Part shown: piece by piece, positions 1-8,804 of the stretch | Numbering within the stretch: the stretch's first letter is position 1 | How the letters are laid out: every line of letters begins with the position of its first letter | NCBI GenBank assembly: GCA_002366795.1 | Contig: DFBX01000083.1 | Span: 24,927 to 88,926 of the forward strand | DNA length: 64,000 bases | Origin: Rhodobacteraceae bacterium UBA3069 | GTDB taxonomy: Bacteria > Pseudomonadota > Alphaproteobacteria > Rhodobacterales > Rhodobacteraceae | Direction: 5' to 3' | Notes under the pieces: model-generated | Database searches by the model: none | Seen by the model: the letters and a program-made list of their open reading frames with translations, nothing else | Told to the model about the DNA's origin: nothing | Program-made: the position numbers and the translations under genes

Positions 1-545
1 GATTCCAGCAGCGCGGTTTCCTCGCCGCAGATATAGGCCCCGGCACCGTGGTGCAGATACAGGTCGAAATCCCAGCCCGCACCGGCGGCATTCTTGCCGA
101 TCATGCCCGCGTCATAGGCCTCGTCGATGGCGGCTTGCAGCGCCTCACGCTCGCGAATGTATTCACCGCGAATGTAGATATAACAGGTGTTCGCCTGCAT
201 CGCGAAGGAAGCGATCAAACAGCCCTCGATCAGGGTGTGCGGATCATGGCGCATGATCTCGCGGTCCTTGCAGGTGCCCGGTTCGGATTCGTCCGCGTTC
301 ACCACCAGGTAAGACGGGCGACCGTCCGACTCTTTCGGCATGAAGGACCATTTCAGACCGGTCGGGAAGCCCGCACCGCCACGACCGCGCAAGCCGGATG
401 CTTTCATCGTGTCGATGATCCAGTCGCGGCCCTTCTGGATGATGCCCGCCGTGCCATCCCAATGGCCACGCGCCTGCGCACCCTTCAGCGTGCGGTCGTG
501 CATCCCGTAGATGTTGGTAAAGATCCGGTCCTGGTCCTTGAGCAT
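1..545 (-). CDS. nuoF: NADH-quinone oxidoreductase subunit F, N-terminal part (cut by window edge)
   Basis: This is the FMN- and NADH-binding subunit of respiratory complex I, which takes hydride from NADH in the cytoplasmic arm. Only the first 181 residues are in the window and the frame is still open at base 1. The FMN/NADH-site motifs are visible: [10 protein letters not shown] near residues 54-63, [10 protein letters not shown] near 86-95 and [14 protein letters not shown] near 167-180. The 4Fe-4S cysteines of the C-terminal part lie outside. The ATG at 545 follows a GGGG-type ribosome site and lies 3 nt after the stop of the small upstream gene, so it belongs to the same transcript as nuoA-E. 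Confidence 0.97.
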   Translation of the reverse strand, partial: MLKDQDRIFTNIYGMHDRTLKGAQARGHWDGTAGIIQKGRDWIIDTMKASGLRGRGGAGFPTGLKWSFMPKESDGRPSYLVVNADESEPGTCKDREIMRHDPHTLIEGCLIASFAMQANTCYIYIRGEYIREREALQAAIDEAYDAGMIGKNAAGAGWDFDLYLHHGAGAYICGEETALLE

Positions 546-548
546 GAC

Positions 549-785
549 TTACCCCTGCCCGTTAGAATTGTTGTCCTGACGCGCGCGCCAGATCTGAAGA
601 GAGACGACAAACGCCCAGATGAAGGCCGCGATTGCGGCAAAGTCGATCAGTAAGGCAAAGCGCCCCGGCAAGCCCAATTTCGACCCCGCCCATTGCGCCA
701 GCAGCCACAGCAACATCGTGCCCGCAATGACGAGGGCCACGACCCTCCCCTTGCGCTCTGTGCTGGTTTGCTGCGTCTTGCTCAT
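549..785 (-). CDS. Small nuo-cluster membrane protein, DUF5337-like
   Basis: A 78-residue protein between nuoE and nuoF. A short polar N-terminus (MSKTQQTS) is followed by two hydrophobic segments, about residues 15-33 and 43-62, and a polar tail. I recognise it as resembling the DUF5337 proteins found in nuo clusters of Rhodobacteraceae; no molecular role is established. The ATG at 785 is preferred over an adjacent in-frame TTG at 788; an AAGGA lies just upstream. Tight packing (20 nt after nuoE, 3 nt before nuoF) suggests an accessory or assembly role in complex I, which is inference. Confidence 0.75.
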   Translation of the reverse strand: MSKTQQTSTERKGRVVALVIAGTMLLWLLAQWAGSKLGLPGRFALLIDFAAIAAFIWAFVVSLQIWRARQDNNSNGQG

Positions 786-805
786 CAATCCTTACCCACC
801 GCGCC

Positions 806-2083
806 TTAGTAGACGCCGCCCTTGTCCACTTTCTTCGAAAATTCGGTCTCTCCGCCTTCCGCAAGCGTTTTTGCCTGATCGGTCCAGCCATCGCGGGTGA
901 TGCGGCCCTTGAATTTCAGGTTGCTATCGACCCATGCGATTTCGTCTTCGGTCCATTTGGCGATCTGGTCGTAATGCCAGAAACCCAGCTCATTCAGACG
1001 CTGTTCCAGTTTCGGGCCAACGCCCTTGATCTTTTTCAGATCATCCGCACCGGCCTTGCGCGGCGCTTTCATGGTGCGCGGCTTCTTGCCCTCGGCGGTC
1101 GAAGCATCGGCTGCCGGTGCCGGTTTGGCGGGCTTGGCCTCGGCCTTGTCGGCCGCAGCAGCGGCTGCCTTGGCGACCTTGCCGGGCTTGGCCGCCTTGC
1201 TGGCCTTGGCTTCCTGTTCGGTCACGCCGGTGGCATCTGCGGGCTTGCCCTTGGCGGGGCGCGGCTCGTTATTGGCGGTGGCGGTGGACGTGCGGTTTGC
1301 TGCCGCCGATCCCGCAGCCGAACCGGCCACGGACGGGCCAGCCGTGCCGCCCTTATTGGCCGCGCCTGTCGAGTTCTTGCCCAGCCACGGGGTCAGCAGC
1401 GGCACTTCGGTGCCGTCGATGCGTTTCACCGTGTCGCCGATATCGGTCGCCAGCTGCACGCTTGCGTTATACTGGTGTTTGCCGCTTTCGAATTCCGTCA
1501 ACGAGGTCAGGCCCGACAGCGGCTCTGCGCCGTAGCGGCCGTTTTGCGGGCCGGGGGTGGGCACCTTGCCCGCGGCCAATTCGTCGATGATCTCGCCCAT
1601 GCGCTTGGCGGTCAGATCCTCATAGTAATCCTTGCCGATCTGGGCCATGGGCGCGTTGGCGCAGGATCCCAGGCACTCGACCTCTTCCCACGAAAACTTG
1701 CCATCTGCCGACAGCTCATGCGGCTTGTCGGCAATCTTTTCGCGGCAGACCGCGACCAGATCCTCGGCCCCGCAGATCATGCAGGACGTGGTGCCACAAA
1801 CCTGAATATGCGCCACGCTGCCCACCGGCTGAAGCTGGAACATGAAGTAAAAGGACGCGACTTCCAGCACGCGGATATAGGCCATACCCAGCATCTCGGC
1901 CACGGCCTCGATCGCGGGGCGGGTCAGCCATCCCTCTTGTTCCTGTGCGCGCCACAGCAGCGGAATGACCGCCGATTGCTGACGCCCTTCGGGGTATTTC
2001 GTGATTTGCGCTTCGGCCCACTCCTTGTTGGCGGGGGTGAAGGCAAAGCGTTCAGGTTGTTCGAGGTGCAGTCGACGCAGCAT
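806..2083 (-). CDS. nuoE: NADH-quinone oxidoreductase subunit E with long C-terminal extension
   Basis: Complex I 24-kDa subunit carrying the N1a-type 2Fe-2S cluster. Residues 1-170 are the conserved thioredoxin-like part, with probable cluster ligands C96, C101, C137 and C141 (CX4C then CX3C). The protein has 425 residues, against roughly 160-240 in many bacteria. Residues about 170-240 are a linker, 240-345 are an Ala/Lys/Pro-rich low-complexity stretch, and about 345-425 contain a helix-hairpin-helix-like unit with the motif [12 protein letters not shown]. Long NuoE proteins are known in Rhodobacter relatives, so the extension is lineage-typical. The ATG overlaps the stop of the upstream lipoprotein gene (ATGA). 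Confidence 0.97.
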   Translation of the reverse strand: MLRRLHLEQPERFAFTPANKEWAEAQITKYPEGRQQSAVIPLLWRAQEQEGWLTRPAIEAVAEMLGMAYIRVLEVASFYFMFQLQPVGSVAHIQVCGTTSCMICGAEDLVAVCREKIADKPHELSADGKFSWEEVECLGSCANAPMAQIGKDYYEDLTAKRMGEIIDELAAGKVPTPGPQNGRYGAEPLSGLTSLTEFESGKHQYNASVQLATDIGDTVKRIDGTEVPLLTPWLGKNSTGAANKGGTAGPSVAGSAAGSAAANRTSTATANNEPRPAKGKPADATGVTEQEAKASKAAKPGKVAKAAAAAADKAEAKPAKPAPAADASTAEGKKPRTMKAPRKAGADDLKKIKGVGPKLEQRLNELGFWHYDQIAKWTEDEIAWVDSNLKFKGRITRDGWTDQAKTLAEGGETEFSKKVDKGGVY

Positions 2084-2361
2084 CAGGCACAGGCTCCGGA
2101 AGTAATCTTGGCGCCGCCGTCAGGCAGCTTTTCGGCCCGATCGTTGGCCAGCATGAAAGAGGTGATGGCAGTGGACTGTTCCCGCGTCAGGCCAGCCTGG
2201 AATTCCACGGCCAGGTAGTCGGGTTCGCCCACCATCTTGCAGCCGATCGTGGCGGCCGCGGCCTCGTAGGCGGCGACATCCTCGGCCTTGATGCCCTCGG
2301 GCAAGATACCAAGGCAGCCGGACAGCGCCATGACGGGCAGGATGAACAGAACTTTCTTCAT
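2083..2361 (-). CDS. Putative small lipoprotein in the nuo cluster
   Basis: A 92-residue protein with a lipoprotein signal: MKKV, a hydrophobic stretch and the lipobox LSGC, so Cys16 would be lipidated. The mature part is about 77 residues with two further cysteines (in IGCKMVG and near the C-terminus in SGAC). I do not recognise the family. The ATG at 2361 is preferred over a GTG at 2364 because an AAGGAG lies 7 nt upstream. Its stop overlaps the nuoE start and its start overlaps the stop of the preceding membrane-protein gene, so it is translationally coupled within the nuo operon. A role near complex I is inferred from position only. Confidence 0.75.
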   Translation of the reverse strand: MKKVLFILPVMALSGCLGILPEGIKAEDVAAYEAAAATIGCKMVGEPDYLAVEFQAGLTREQSTAITSFMLANDRAEKLPDGGAKITSGACA

Positions 2362-2732
2362 CACAGGGCTCCTTTGAAAGGCGCGACCATGGCAAGGCCG
2401 CTTACGGCCAGACCGATCACGCCAGCCGAAAGGTGCGGGCCATAGCTGTGGCCGGCGCGGCAGTAGATATAGGTGTCGGCCAGCGCCGTGCCGGCCAGAA
2501 CGAAACTGACGAAAGCAATGATGCCCATGTCGCCACGGATCAGCGCGGCAAGCACGATCAAGACCATGCCCGCGTAGCGGTCCGCCATCACGCGCGGCAG
2601 GAATTCCAGCCGGTGATGCGCCATCGCCATGGCCATGCCTTTTTCCGGTTTGAACCAGAACAGCACGGCCAGCACGCTGGCGATCAGCGTGCCAAGCAGG
2701 GCAAGGGCAATGACGACGGTCTCAAGGCTCAT
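2361..2732 (-). CDS. Small integral membrane protein in the nuo cluster
   Basis: A 123-residue protein starting [10 protein letters not shown] with about four hydrophobic segments (roughly residues 5-27, 50-68, 70-88 and 100-120). No catalytic motif is visible and I do not recognise a family with confidence. The start codon overlaps the nuoD stop (ATGA) and the stop overlaps the lipoprotein start, so it is co-translated with the complex I genes. A longer open frame continues upstream to 3158, but that part lies over nuoD and is a shadow. An accessory role in complex I is possible but not shown. Confidence 0.75.
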   Translation of the reverse strand: MSLETVVIALALLGTLIASVLAVLFWFKPEKGMAMAMAHHRLEFLPRVMADRYAGMVLIVLAALIRGDMGIIAFVSFVLAGTALADTYIYCRAGHSYGPHLSAGVIGLAVSGLAMVAPFKGAL

Positions 2733-3976
2733 CAGCGGTCGATCTCCCCGAACACCACGTCCATGGTGCCGATGATCGCGGCCACGTCGGCCAACTGGTG
2801 GCCCTTGGCGACGTGATCCATCGCTTGCAGATGCAGGAACCCGGGCGCGCGCAGCTTGGCACGATACGGCTTGTTGGTCCCGTCCGCCACCAGATAGACG
2901 CCGAATTCGCCCTTGGGCGCCTCGACTGCGGCATAAACCTCGCCCTCGGGGACGTGGAAGCCTTCGGTGTATAGCTTGAAATGGTGGATCAGCGCTTCCA
3001 TCGACTGTTTCATCTCGCCGCGTTTCGGCGGGGTGATCTTGCCACGGGCCAGAATGTCGCCCTGCCCTTCGGGCGCGCGCAGCTTGGCAATCGCCTGATG
3101 GATGATCGAGGTGGACTGGCGCATTTCCTCCATGCGGACAAGGTAGCGATCGTAGCAATCGCCGTTCGTGCCCACGGGGATCTGGAAATCGAACTCGTCA
3201 TAGCATTCATAGGGCTGCGCGCGGCGCAGATCCCATGCCATGCCAGACCCGCGCACCATCACGCCGGAAAAGCCGTATTTCAGAATGTCATCTGCGCTGA
3301 CCACGCCGATATCGACGTTACGCTGCTTGAAGATACGGTTTTCAGTCAGCAGCCCGTCGATGTCTTCCAGAACCTTGGGGAATTCCTTGGCCCATGCCTC
3401 GATATCGTCCAGCAGGTCATCGGGCAGGTCCTGATGCACGCCGCCGGGCCGGAAATAGGCCGCGTGCAGGCGCGCGCCGCAGGCCCGCTCGTAGAAGATC
3501 ATCAGCTTTTCGCGCTCTTCAAAACCCCACAGCGGCGGGGTCAGCGCGCCCACGTCCATCGCCTGCGTGGTGACGTTCAGCAGGTGGTTCAGAACGCGGC
3601 CGATTTCCGAATACAAAACGCGGATCAAGGACGCACGGCGTGGCACCTCGACCCCGGTCAGCTTTTCGATGGCCAGACACCAGGCATGCTCCTGGTTCAT
3701 CGGGGCCACGTAATCCAGCCGGTCGAAATAGGGCAGGTTTTGCAGGTAGGTGCGCGATTCCATCAGCTTTTCGGTGCCACGGTGCAGCAACCCGATATGC
3801 GGGTCGCACCGCTCGACAATCTCGCCGTCCAGTTCCAGCACCAGACGCAACACGCCGTGGGCCGCAGGGTGCTGCGGACCAAAGTTGATGTTGAAATTGC
3901 GGATCTTCTGTTCGCCGGTCAGGGTATCGGTGCTGCCGTCGTCATAGGTGTTCACGCGAATATCGCCGTCCATCAT
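2732..3976 (-). CDS. nuoD: NADH-quinone oxidoreductase subunit D
   Basis: The 49-kDa subunit of complex I; with NuoB it forms the quinone-binding pocket at the base of the peripheral arm. It has 414 residues, the usual length. Diagnostic stretches are [20 protein letters not shown] near residues 32-51, the [12 protein letters not shown] segment and the C-terminal DVVFGEIDR. The first of two adjacent ATGs (3976) has an ideal AAGGAGG 7 nt upstream. The start overlaps the nuoC stop by 4 nt. Confidence 0.99.
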   Translation of the reverse strand: MMDGDIRVNTYDDGSTDTLTGEQKIRNFNINFGPQHPAAHGVLRLVLELDGEIVERCDPHIGLLHRGTEKLMESRTYLQNLPYFDRLDYVAPMNQEHAWCLAIEKLTGVEVPRRASLIRVLYSEIGRVLNHLLNVTTQAMDVGALTPPLWGFEEREKLMIFYERACGARLHAAYFRPGGVHQDLPDDLLDDIEAWAKEFPKVLEDIDGLLTENRIFKQRNVDIGVVSADDILKYGFSGVMVRGSGMAWDLRRAQPYECYDEFDFQIPVGTNGDCYDRYLVRMEEMRQSTSIIHQAIAKLRAPEGQGDILARGKITPPKRGEMKQSMEALIHHFKLYTEGFHVPEGEVYAAVEAPKGEFGVYLVADGTNKPYRAKLRAPGFLHLQAMDHVAKGHQLADVAAIIGTMDVVFGEIDR

Positions 3977-4584
3977 TTCGCCGCCTCCTTCTCGTCACCA
4001 GGAAGGATGTATTCGGCACCTTCCCACGGGGACATGAAATCGAATTGGCGGTATTCCTGCACCAGCTTGACCGGTTCGTAGACCACGCGCTTCAGCGCCT
4101 CGTCATAACGGACCTCGGTGTAACCAGTTGTCGGGAAATCCTTGCGCAGCGGATGACCACGGAACCCGTAGTCAGTCAGCAGGCGGCGCAGGTCGGGGTG
4201 GCCCGAAAACAGGATACCGAACATGTCGAACACTTCACGCTCGAACCAGTTGGCCGAGGGATGCACGTCGATGATCGACGGGACCATTTCTTCCTCGCGC
4301 ACCGACACCCGCAGGCGGATACGCTGGTTCTGGTACATCGACAGCAGGTGATAGACCACGTCGAACCGCTTGGCCCGGTCGGGGTAATCAACCGCCGTAA
4401 TGTCCACCAGCGACGAGAATTTGCAATTGCTGTCATCCAGCAGGAATTCAACCAGACCTGCGATATTGGCCGGGGTCACCTCAAGGTTCAACTCGTCATG
4501 GGTGACATCCCATGCCAGCACGCAATCGGGCCGCTTGGCCGCGATATGGGTGCCCAGTTCGGTCAGCGCGTCAGTCATCGTCAT
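3973..4584 (-). CDS. nuoC: NADH-quinone oxidoreductase subunit C
   Basis: The 30-kDa subunit of complex I, part of the peripheral arm next to NuoD. At 203 residues it is a stand-alone NuoC, not a NuoCD fusion. The family signature is clear ([22 protein letters not shown] split around residues 113-134, then GHPLRKDFP). Two ATGs, at 4584 and 4578, are possible; the AAGG upstream is better spaced for the second. It lies 14 nt downstream of nuoB and overlaps nuoD. Confidence 0.98.
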   Translation of the reverse strand: MTMTDALTELGTHIAAKRPDCVLAWDVTHDELNLEVTPANIAGLVEFLLDDSNCKFSSLVDITAVDYPDRAKRFDVVYHLLSMYQNQRIRLRVSVREEEMVPSIIDVHPSANWFEREVFDMFGILFSGHPDLRRLLTDYGFRGHPLRKDFPTTGYTEVRYDEALKRVVYEPVKLVQEYRQFDFMSPWEGAEYILPGDEKEAAK

Positions 4585-4598
4585 CCCTTCCCCGTGGC

Positions 4599-5132
4599 TT
4601 AGCGGGCGATCGTGCCAGTGCGGCGGATTTTGCGGGCCAGCTGCATGATGCCATACAGCAGCGCCTCTGCGGTCGGCGGGCAGCCGGGCACGTAGATGTC
4701 CACGGGCACGATCCGGTCGCAGCCGCGCACAACGCTATAGCTGTAGTGATAGTAGCCGCCGCCATTGGCGCAGCTGCCCATCGAGATGACATAGCGCGGT
4801 TCCGGCATCTGGTCGTAAACCTTGCGCAGCGCCGGTGCCATCTTGTTGGTCAGCGTGCCGGCCACGATCATCACGTCGCACTGGCGCGGGGAAGCACGCG
4901 GCGCGATCCCGAACCGTTCGGCATCGTAGCGCGGCATCGAGGTGTGCATCATTTCAATGGCGCAGCAGGCCAGACCGAAGGTCATCCAATGGAGCGAGCC
5001 AGTGCGGCCCCAGTTGATCAGATCCTCGGTGGTGGTCAGCAGGAAACCCTTGTCCGCCAGTTCGGCGTTCAGGGCTTGCGTTGCGACCTCGCGGTCAGCG
5101 CCCGCAGTATTGGCTCCGGTCATCACTCCCAT
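4599..5132 (-). CDS. nuoB: NADH-quinone oxidoreductase subunit B
   Basis: Complex I subunit carrying the N2 4Fe-4S cluster, the last cluster before quinone. From the start used here it has 177 residues, with ligands C56, C57, C121 and C151 in ACCAIE, GSCANGG and PGCPPT. Two starts are plausible: ATG at 5132 (AAGGGG 7 nt upstream) or ATG at 5123, which overlaps the nuoA stop and gives the MTGANTAG start seen in relatives. An upstream ATG at 5153 lacks support. Confidence 0.98.
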   Translation of the reverse strand: MGVMTGANTAGADREVATQALNAELADKGFLLTTTEDLINWGRTGSLHWMTFGLACCAIEMMHTSMPRYDAERFGIAPRASPRQCDVMIVAGTLTNKMAPALRKVYDQMPEPRYVISMGSCANGGGYYHYSYSVVRGCDRIVPVDIYVPGCPPTAEALLYGIMQLARKIRRTGTIAR

Positions 5133-5488
5133 TCCAGCGCCCCTTTCTTCCACTCATAGGCAAAGCCAGCGGTCAGCACCGCCAAAAACACCATCATCGA
5201 CCAGAAGCCGACCATCGAAATGTCCTTGAAGGCAACGGCCCAAGGGAACAACATCGCGATTTCCAGATCGAAGATGATGAACAGGATCGACACAAGGTAG
5301 AACCGCACGTCGAACTTCATCCGCGCGTCGTCGAATGCGTTGAACCCGCATTCATAGGCGCTGACCTTTTCGGGGTCCGGATTGCGCACTGCCACGACGA
5401 TGGCGGCGAGAATCAGAACGACCCCGATCGCAATTGCAATTGCAAGAAAAACAAGGATGGGCAGATATTCCCGCAGCATCTCTTCCAC
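5123..5488 (-). CDS. nuoA: NADH-quinone oxidoreductase subunit A
   Basis: Membrane subunit of complex I, first gene of the nuo operon here. It has 121 residues with three transmembrane helices, about 10-34, 62-82 and 92-112. The NuoA signature [20 protein letters not shown] lies in the loop between helices 1 and 2. The start is a GTG at 5488 with AAAGGAG six to seven nt upstream; the first ATG is three codons in. The gene overlaps nuoB. About 310 nt of non-coding DNA separate it from liuC. Confidence 0.98.
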   Translation of the reverse strand: MEEMLREYLPILVFLAIAIAIGVVLILAAIVVAVRNPDPEKVSAYECGFNAFDDARMKFDVRFYLVSILFIIFDLEIAMLFPWAVAFKDISMVGFWSMMVFLAVLTAGFAYEWKKGALEWE

Positions 5489-5547
5489 GAGTGGCTCCTT
5501 TCACGCGCGAATTCCGGCGCGGATTGCTGGCTACACTGATTGGATGT

Positions 5548-5576
5548 GGTTTACTCCCGCCCCCTGACAGGGTCAA
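5548..5576 (-). promoter_or_regulatory. nuoAp: Candidate sigma70-type promoter of the nuo operon
   Basis: On the minus strand TTGACC (5576-5571), a 17-nt spacer and TAAACC (5553-5548) lie about 60 nt before the nuoA GTG. This is a fair housekeeping match inside an otherwise gene-free stretch (5489-5799). The rest of that stretch is AT-richer than its surroundings and shows no gene; I saw no strong rho-independent terminator after liuC, so read-through from liuC is possible. Prediction only. Confidence 0.4.
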
Positions 5577-5799
5577 CCAAAGCAGGATAAATTCATCTAT
5601 TGGAATGTCATGCTGCCGATGCAGTATGCAATTGTCTACCGCAGCATTGAAAATAAAGGGCTTGGCCAATTGCAGCCCCATTTAGCAAGCCGCCTGCCCC
5701 CTGCGCGGAAAAGATGTTTCCTCTCTGCGCGTTAACCATTTTTCGGCCGGCGGCGCGAATCTCTGCTCTGCTGTATGGGATTTGCGCCGCGATGTGCCG

Positions 5800-6585
5800 C
5801 TAACGCATCCAGCTTGCCTTGCGTTTGTCGAAAAATGCGCCGATCCCTTCGGGCGCCTCGATGCCTTCCCAACAGGCGGCCAGTTCGGTGATGGTGTGGT
5901 TGATCGTGGCCTCGTCGATCACCGGCCCAAGACGGCGCAGCAGCGCCTTGGCGCGGGCCACGGCACCGGGGGCGCAATCCAGATAGGGATCAATTTCCGC
6001 CTCTACCGCGGCATCCAAGTCATCCACCGGCACGGCACGGGCCAAAAGGCCCAGCTTCACCGCCTCCGCCGCGTCAAAGCGGCGGCCCGACATGAACACG
6101 CGCCGCGCCTTGGCCTCGCCCATGCGAGCGGCCACATAAGGGCCGATGGTCGCGGGGATCAGCCCCAGCCGGGTTTCGGTCAGCGCCATGCTGACACCAT
6201 CTGCCCCCACCGCCACATCACAGACCGAGGCCATGCCGACCCCGCCACCAAAGGCATTGCCCTGCACCCGCCCGATCAAGGGCTTGGGCAGGGTGTTCAG
6301 CGCCTGAAGCATCCAGGCCAGTTTGCCCGCCTCGCGCATCCGGTCGGCCGGCGCCGCATCGAATTGCTGACGCATCCAGCCAAGGTCGCCGCCGGCGCAA
6401 AATGACCGGCCATGCGCGGCCAGAACAACCACCCGCACCGATCCGTCCTTGCCCAATGCGCCGGCCGCATCGGTCAATTCCTCGATCATCTGGCCCGACA
6501 GGGCGTTATGCTTTTCGGCGCGGTCCAGCCAAAGCGTCGCCACGCCGCGCGCATCATGTTCGATGGTAATCGTCTCGTATGCCAT
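5800..6585 (-). CDS. liuC: Enoyl-CoA hydratase/isomerase family, probable methylglutaconyl-CoA hydratase
   Basis: A 261-residue crotonase-fold enzyme. Oxyanion-hole motifs SFCAGGDL (about residues 61-68) and GNAFGGGVGM (about 108-117) are present, and the acidic active-site region reads TETRLGLIPATIGPYV. The neighbours liuE, liuD, liuB and liuA point to hydration of 3-methylglutaconyl-CoA to HMG-CoA in leucine and isovalerate degradation. The exact substrate rests on this context. The start overlaps the liuE stop (TAATG). Confidence 0.9.
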   Translation of the reverse strand: MAYETITIEHDARGVATLWLDRAEKHNALSGQMIEELTDAAGALGKDGSVRVVVLAAHGRSFCAGGDLGWMRQQFDAAPADRMREAGKLAWMLQALNTLPKPLIGRVQGNAFGGGVGMASVCDVAVGADGVSMALTETRLGLIPATIGPYVAARMGEAKARRVFMSGRRFDAAEAVKLGLLARAVPVDDLDAAVEAEIDPYLDCAPGAVARAKALLRRLGPVIDEATINHTITELAACWEGIEAPEGIGAFFDKRKASWMR

Positions 6586-7442
6586 TATGCCTCTCCCCGC
6601 ATCGCGCGGGCCATGTCGGCCGCCTTGCGCAAAATATCCATGTCCAGCCCGGTGTCATAGCCAAGCGCGGCAAGCCTTTCCGCCACCGCCTCGGTCGCCA
6701 CATTGCCCGCCGCGCCGGGCGCATAGGGGCAGCCGCCCAAACCGCCCACGGCAGCATCGAACACCCGCAGCCCCGCATCCAGCGACACCTCGATATTGTC
6801 CAGCGCACGGCCTGCGGTGTCGTGGAAATGCCCGGCCAGCCGCAACGCGGGCACCACCGTTTTCACAGCCTCCAGCATGGTCCCCACCGCATCGGGGTGG
6901 CCCCGTCCTATGGTGTCACCAAGCGAGATTTCGTAACAGCCCATGGCATCCAGCGCCGCGGCCACGCGGGCCACCGCATCAGGCGCCACCGCCCCGTCGT
7001 AAGGGCATTCCACCACGCAAGAGATATATCCCCGCACCGGCAGCCCCGCCGCTTTCGCGGCCTCGGCCACGGGGGCAAACCGCTCAAGGCTTTCGGCAAT
7101 GCTCGCGTTGATATTCGCCTTGGAAAACCCTTCCGAGGCCGATCCGAAAATCGCCACCTCGTCCGCGCCGGCGGCCAATGCCCCCTCCAGCCCGCGCATG
7201 TTGGGCGTCAAAGCGGCATAGCGCACGCCGTCGGCCCGCGTGATCCCGGCCAGCACATCGGCGCTGTCCGCCATTTGCGGCACCCATTTGGGAGATACGA
7301 AACTGGCCACCTCGATCCGGCGAAACCCTGCCCCGCTCAGGCAATCGACAAGGGCGATCTTCTCGGTCGTCGGTATCTGGCGCGCCTCGTTCTGCAACCC
7401 GTCGCGCGGGCCGACCTCGAATATCTCTACGTATTCAGCCAT
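6585..7442 (-). CDS. liuE: Hydroxymethylglutaryl-CoA lyase
   Basis: Cleaves HMG-CoA to acetyl-CoA and acetoacetate, the last step of leucine degradation. It is a 285-residue TIM-barrel enzyme of the HMGL-like family. Visible motifs are VGPRDGLQNE near the N-terminus, HFHDTAGRA with metal-ligand histidines and GLGGCPYAPGAAGN with the conserved catalytic cysteine. The start at 7442 (MAEYVEIFE) has a G-rich ribosome site; an upstream in-frame ATG at 7472 is less likely. It is coupled to liuC. Also called mvaB or hmgL. Confidence 0.95.
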   Translation of the reverse strand: MAEYVEIFEVGPRDGLQNEARQIPTTEKIALVDCLSGAGFRRIEVASFVSPKWVPQMADSADVLAGITRADGVRYAALTPNMRGLEGALAAGADEVAIFGSASEGFSKANINASIAESLERFAPVAEAAKAAGLPVRGYISCVVECPYDGAVAPDAVARVAAALDAMGCYEISLGDTIGRGHPDAVGTMLEAVKTVVPALRLAGHFHDTAGRALDNIEVSLDAGLRVFDAAVGGLGGCPYAPGAAGNVATEAVAERLAALGYDTGLDMDILRKAADMARAMRGEA

Positions 7443-7476
7443 CACTGCCCCCTCGCCTTCATTGTTCTGCAAATAC

Positions 7477-8145
7477 TCAAGAATCCCATGGCGGATAGAA
7501 ATCCTGCGTGTAGATCAACGCGGACTCCGGATCGGGCAGGCTGGCGCGGAAACCGTCGCGGTCGGTGATCCGCTCGTACCACTTTTCCAATTCGGGGTGC
7601 CCGTCCGTCCGCGCGAAATGGCGCGCGATGTAAACCGCCTGGCCCACGGCGATGTCACACGCTGAAAAGCCCGATGTCAGCAGGTAATCGCGGTTCTCCA
7701 CCGGCGTCGACAAACGCGCCTCGATCGCGTCGTAGCATTTCAGCAACCGCGCTTCCTCCAGCCGCATGACAAGCGGCGAGCGGTCGGCGTCGTCGCGAAT
7801 GACGATATGCTGCTGGGTCAGCGGCGCGCAGTGCTGGCTGATGGTTTCCGCGAAATGTAGCCAGACCAGCCATGCCATGCGGTCCATATCGCCGGGCAAC
7901 CGGCCATAGCCGATGTCGGGAAACTTCTCGCACAGAAATTCCATGATGGCAGCGCTTTCGAACATGCGCTCGCCCTCGATCTCCAGCGCAGGCACGCGGC
8001 CCGCGGGTGACAGGCTTAGATATTCGGGGCTGCGCAGGGATTTGTCGAAAGCATGCGGGACCACGCGGAAATCGACCTCCAACTCGTTCAGCAGCCAAAG
8101 AACCCGCATCGAGCGGCTTTGAACACAGTGATGCAGCGTAATCAT
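7477..8145 (-). CDS. Glutathione S-transferase family protein (first of two)
   Basis: A 222-residue protein with an N-terminal thioredoxin-like domain (residues 1-80, CVQSRSMRVLWLLNEL; SPAGRVPALEIEG; ES near 63-64 for glutathione contact) and a C-terminal all-helical domain. Substrate is unknown. It lies between liuE and a second GST that it overlaps by 4 nt (ATGA). The paralogous layout suggests tandem duplication. A detoxification or CoA-thioester-related role in the liu pathway is only inferred. Confidence 0.9.
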   Translation of the reverse strand: MITLHHCVQSRSMRVLWLLNELEVDFRVVPHAFDKSLRSPEYLSLSPAGRVPALEIEGERMFESAAIMEFLCEKFPDIGYGRLPGDMDRMAWLVWLHFAETISQHCAPLTQQHIVIRDDADRSPLVMRLEEARLLKCYDAIEARLSTPVENRDYLLTSGFSACDIAVGQAVYIARHFARTDGHPELEKWYERITDRDGFRASLPDPESALIYTQDFYPPWDS

Positions 8146-8804
8146 AGCGCCTCCGGGTCGTAGTAATCCTGCGCATAGAATTTCTGCTGCCCATCGCGGG
8201 CACGGGCGGCCTGGTAGGCGGGGCGTTCTTCAATCCGTGCGCGATAGGCGGTGATCGCGGGGAATTTCTCCATCTTTATGTAATAGGGCAGCGCAAAGAC
8301 ATTGAACCCCATCATCACGTCAGCCGCTGAAAACCCCGAAGGCAGCAGCCAGTCACGCTCCGACAAGGCCGCCTCCAGCACCTTGGCCGTCGCGGCAAGA
8401 CGGCGCGCCTGCACCTGCAGGACCGCCTTGGACCGCATCTCGGCAGGCATGAAGATCCATTGCAGGTTCAGTTCCTGCACCAGGGTGGCCTGGGTTTCGG
8501 CAAAATGCATCCATTGGAGGTAGTCAGCGCGTTCGGGATCGCCCGGCAACCGGCCAAGCCCGTGTTCGGGGCGCGTTTCGCACAGGTATTCGACGATCGC
8601 ACCGCTTTCCATCAGCACGCGTCCGTCCACCTCCAGCGCGGGCACCCGGCCCGAGGGGTTCAGCGCCAGGTATTCAGGGCTGCGCAGCGACCCGCCCGCG
8701 ATGTCATAGGTTTCAATCGCGCAATCGGTTCCCATCTCGGCCAGCAGCCAAAGAACGCGGAACGAACGCGAGGCAGGGACATGGTGCAATCGGATCTGGC
8801 TCAT
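8142..8804 (-). CDS. Glutathione S-transferase family protein (second of two)
   Basis: A 220-residue GST with the same architecture as its downstream neighbour: HHVPASRSFRVLWLLAEMG at the N-terminus, NPSGRVPALEVDG and MESGAIVEYL, then a helical domain. The two share a near-identical motif order (SRS-RVLWLL, SPEYL, GRVPALE, E/S-SAxxxxFLCE-type), which supports duplication. The start overlaps the liuD stop and the stop overlaps the next GST, so the pair is translated with the carboxylase gene. Substrate unknown. Confidence 0.9.
   Translation of the reverse strand: MSQIRLHHVPASRSFRVLWLLAEMGTDCAIETYDIAGGSLRSPEYLALNPSGRVPALEVDGRVLMESGAIVEYLCETRPEHGLGRLPGDPERADYLQWMHFAETQATLVQELNLQWIFMPAEMRSKAVLQVQARRLAATAKVLEAALSERDWLLPSGFSAADVMMGFNVFALPYYIKMEKFPAITAYRARIEERPAYQAARARDGQQKFYAQDYYDPEAL

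Noticed and set aside
2361..3158. Longer version of the nuo-cluster membrane protein
   Set aside because: The extra N-terminal part lies in another frame over nuoD; the ATGA overlap at 2732 gives a natural start.
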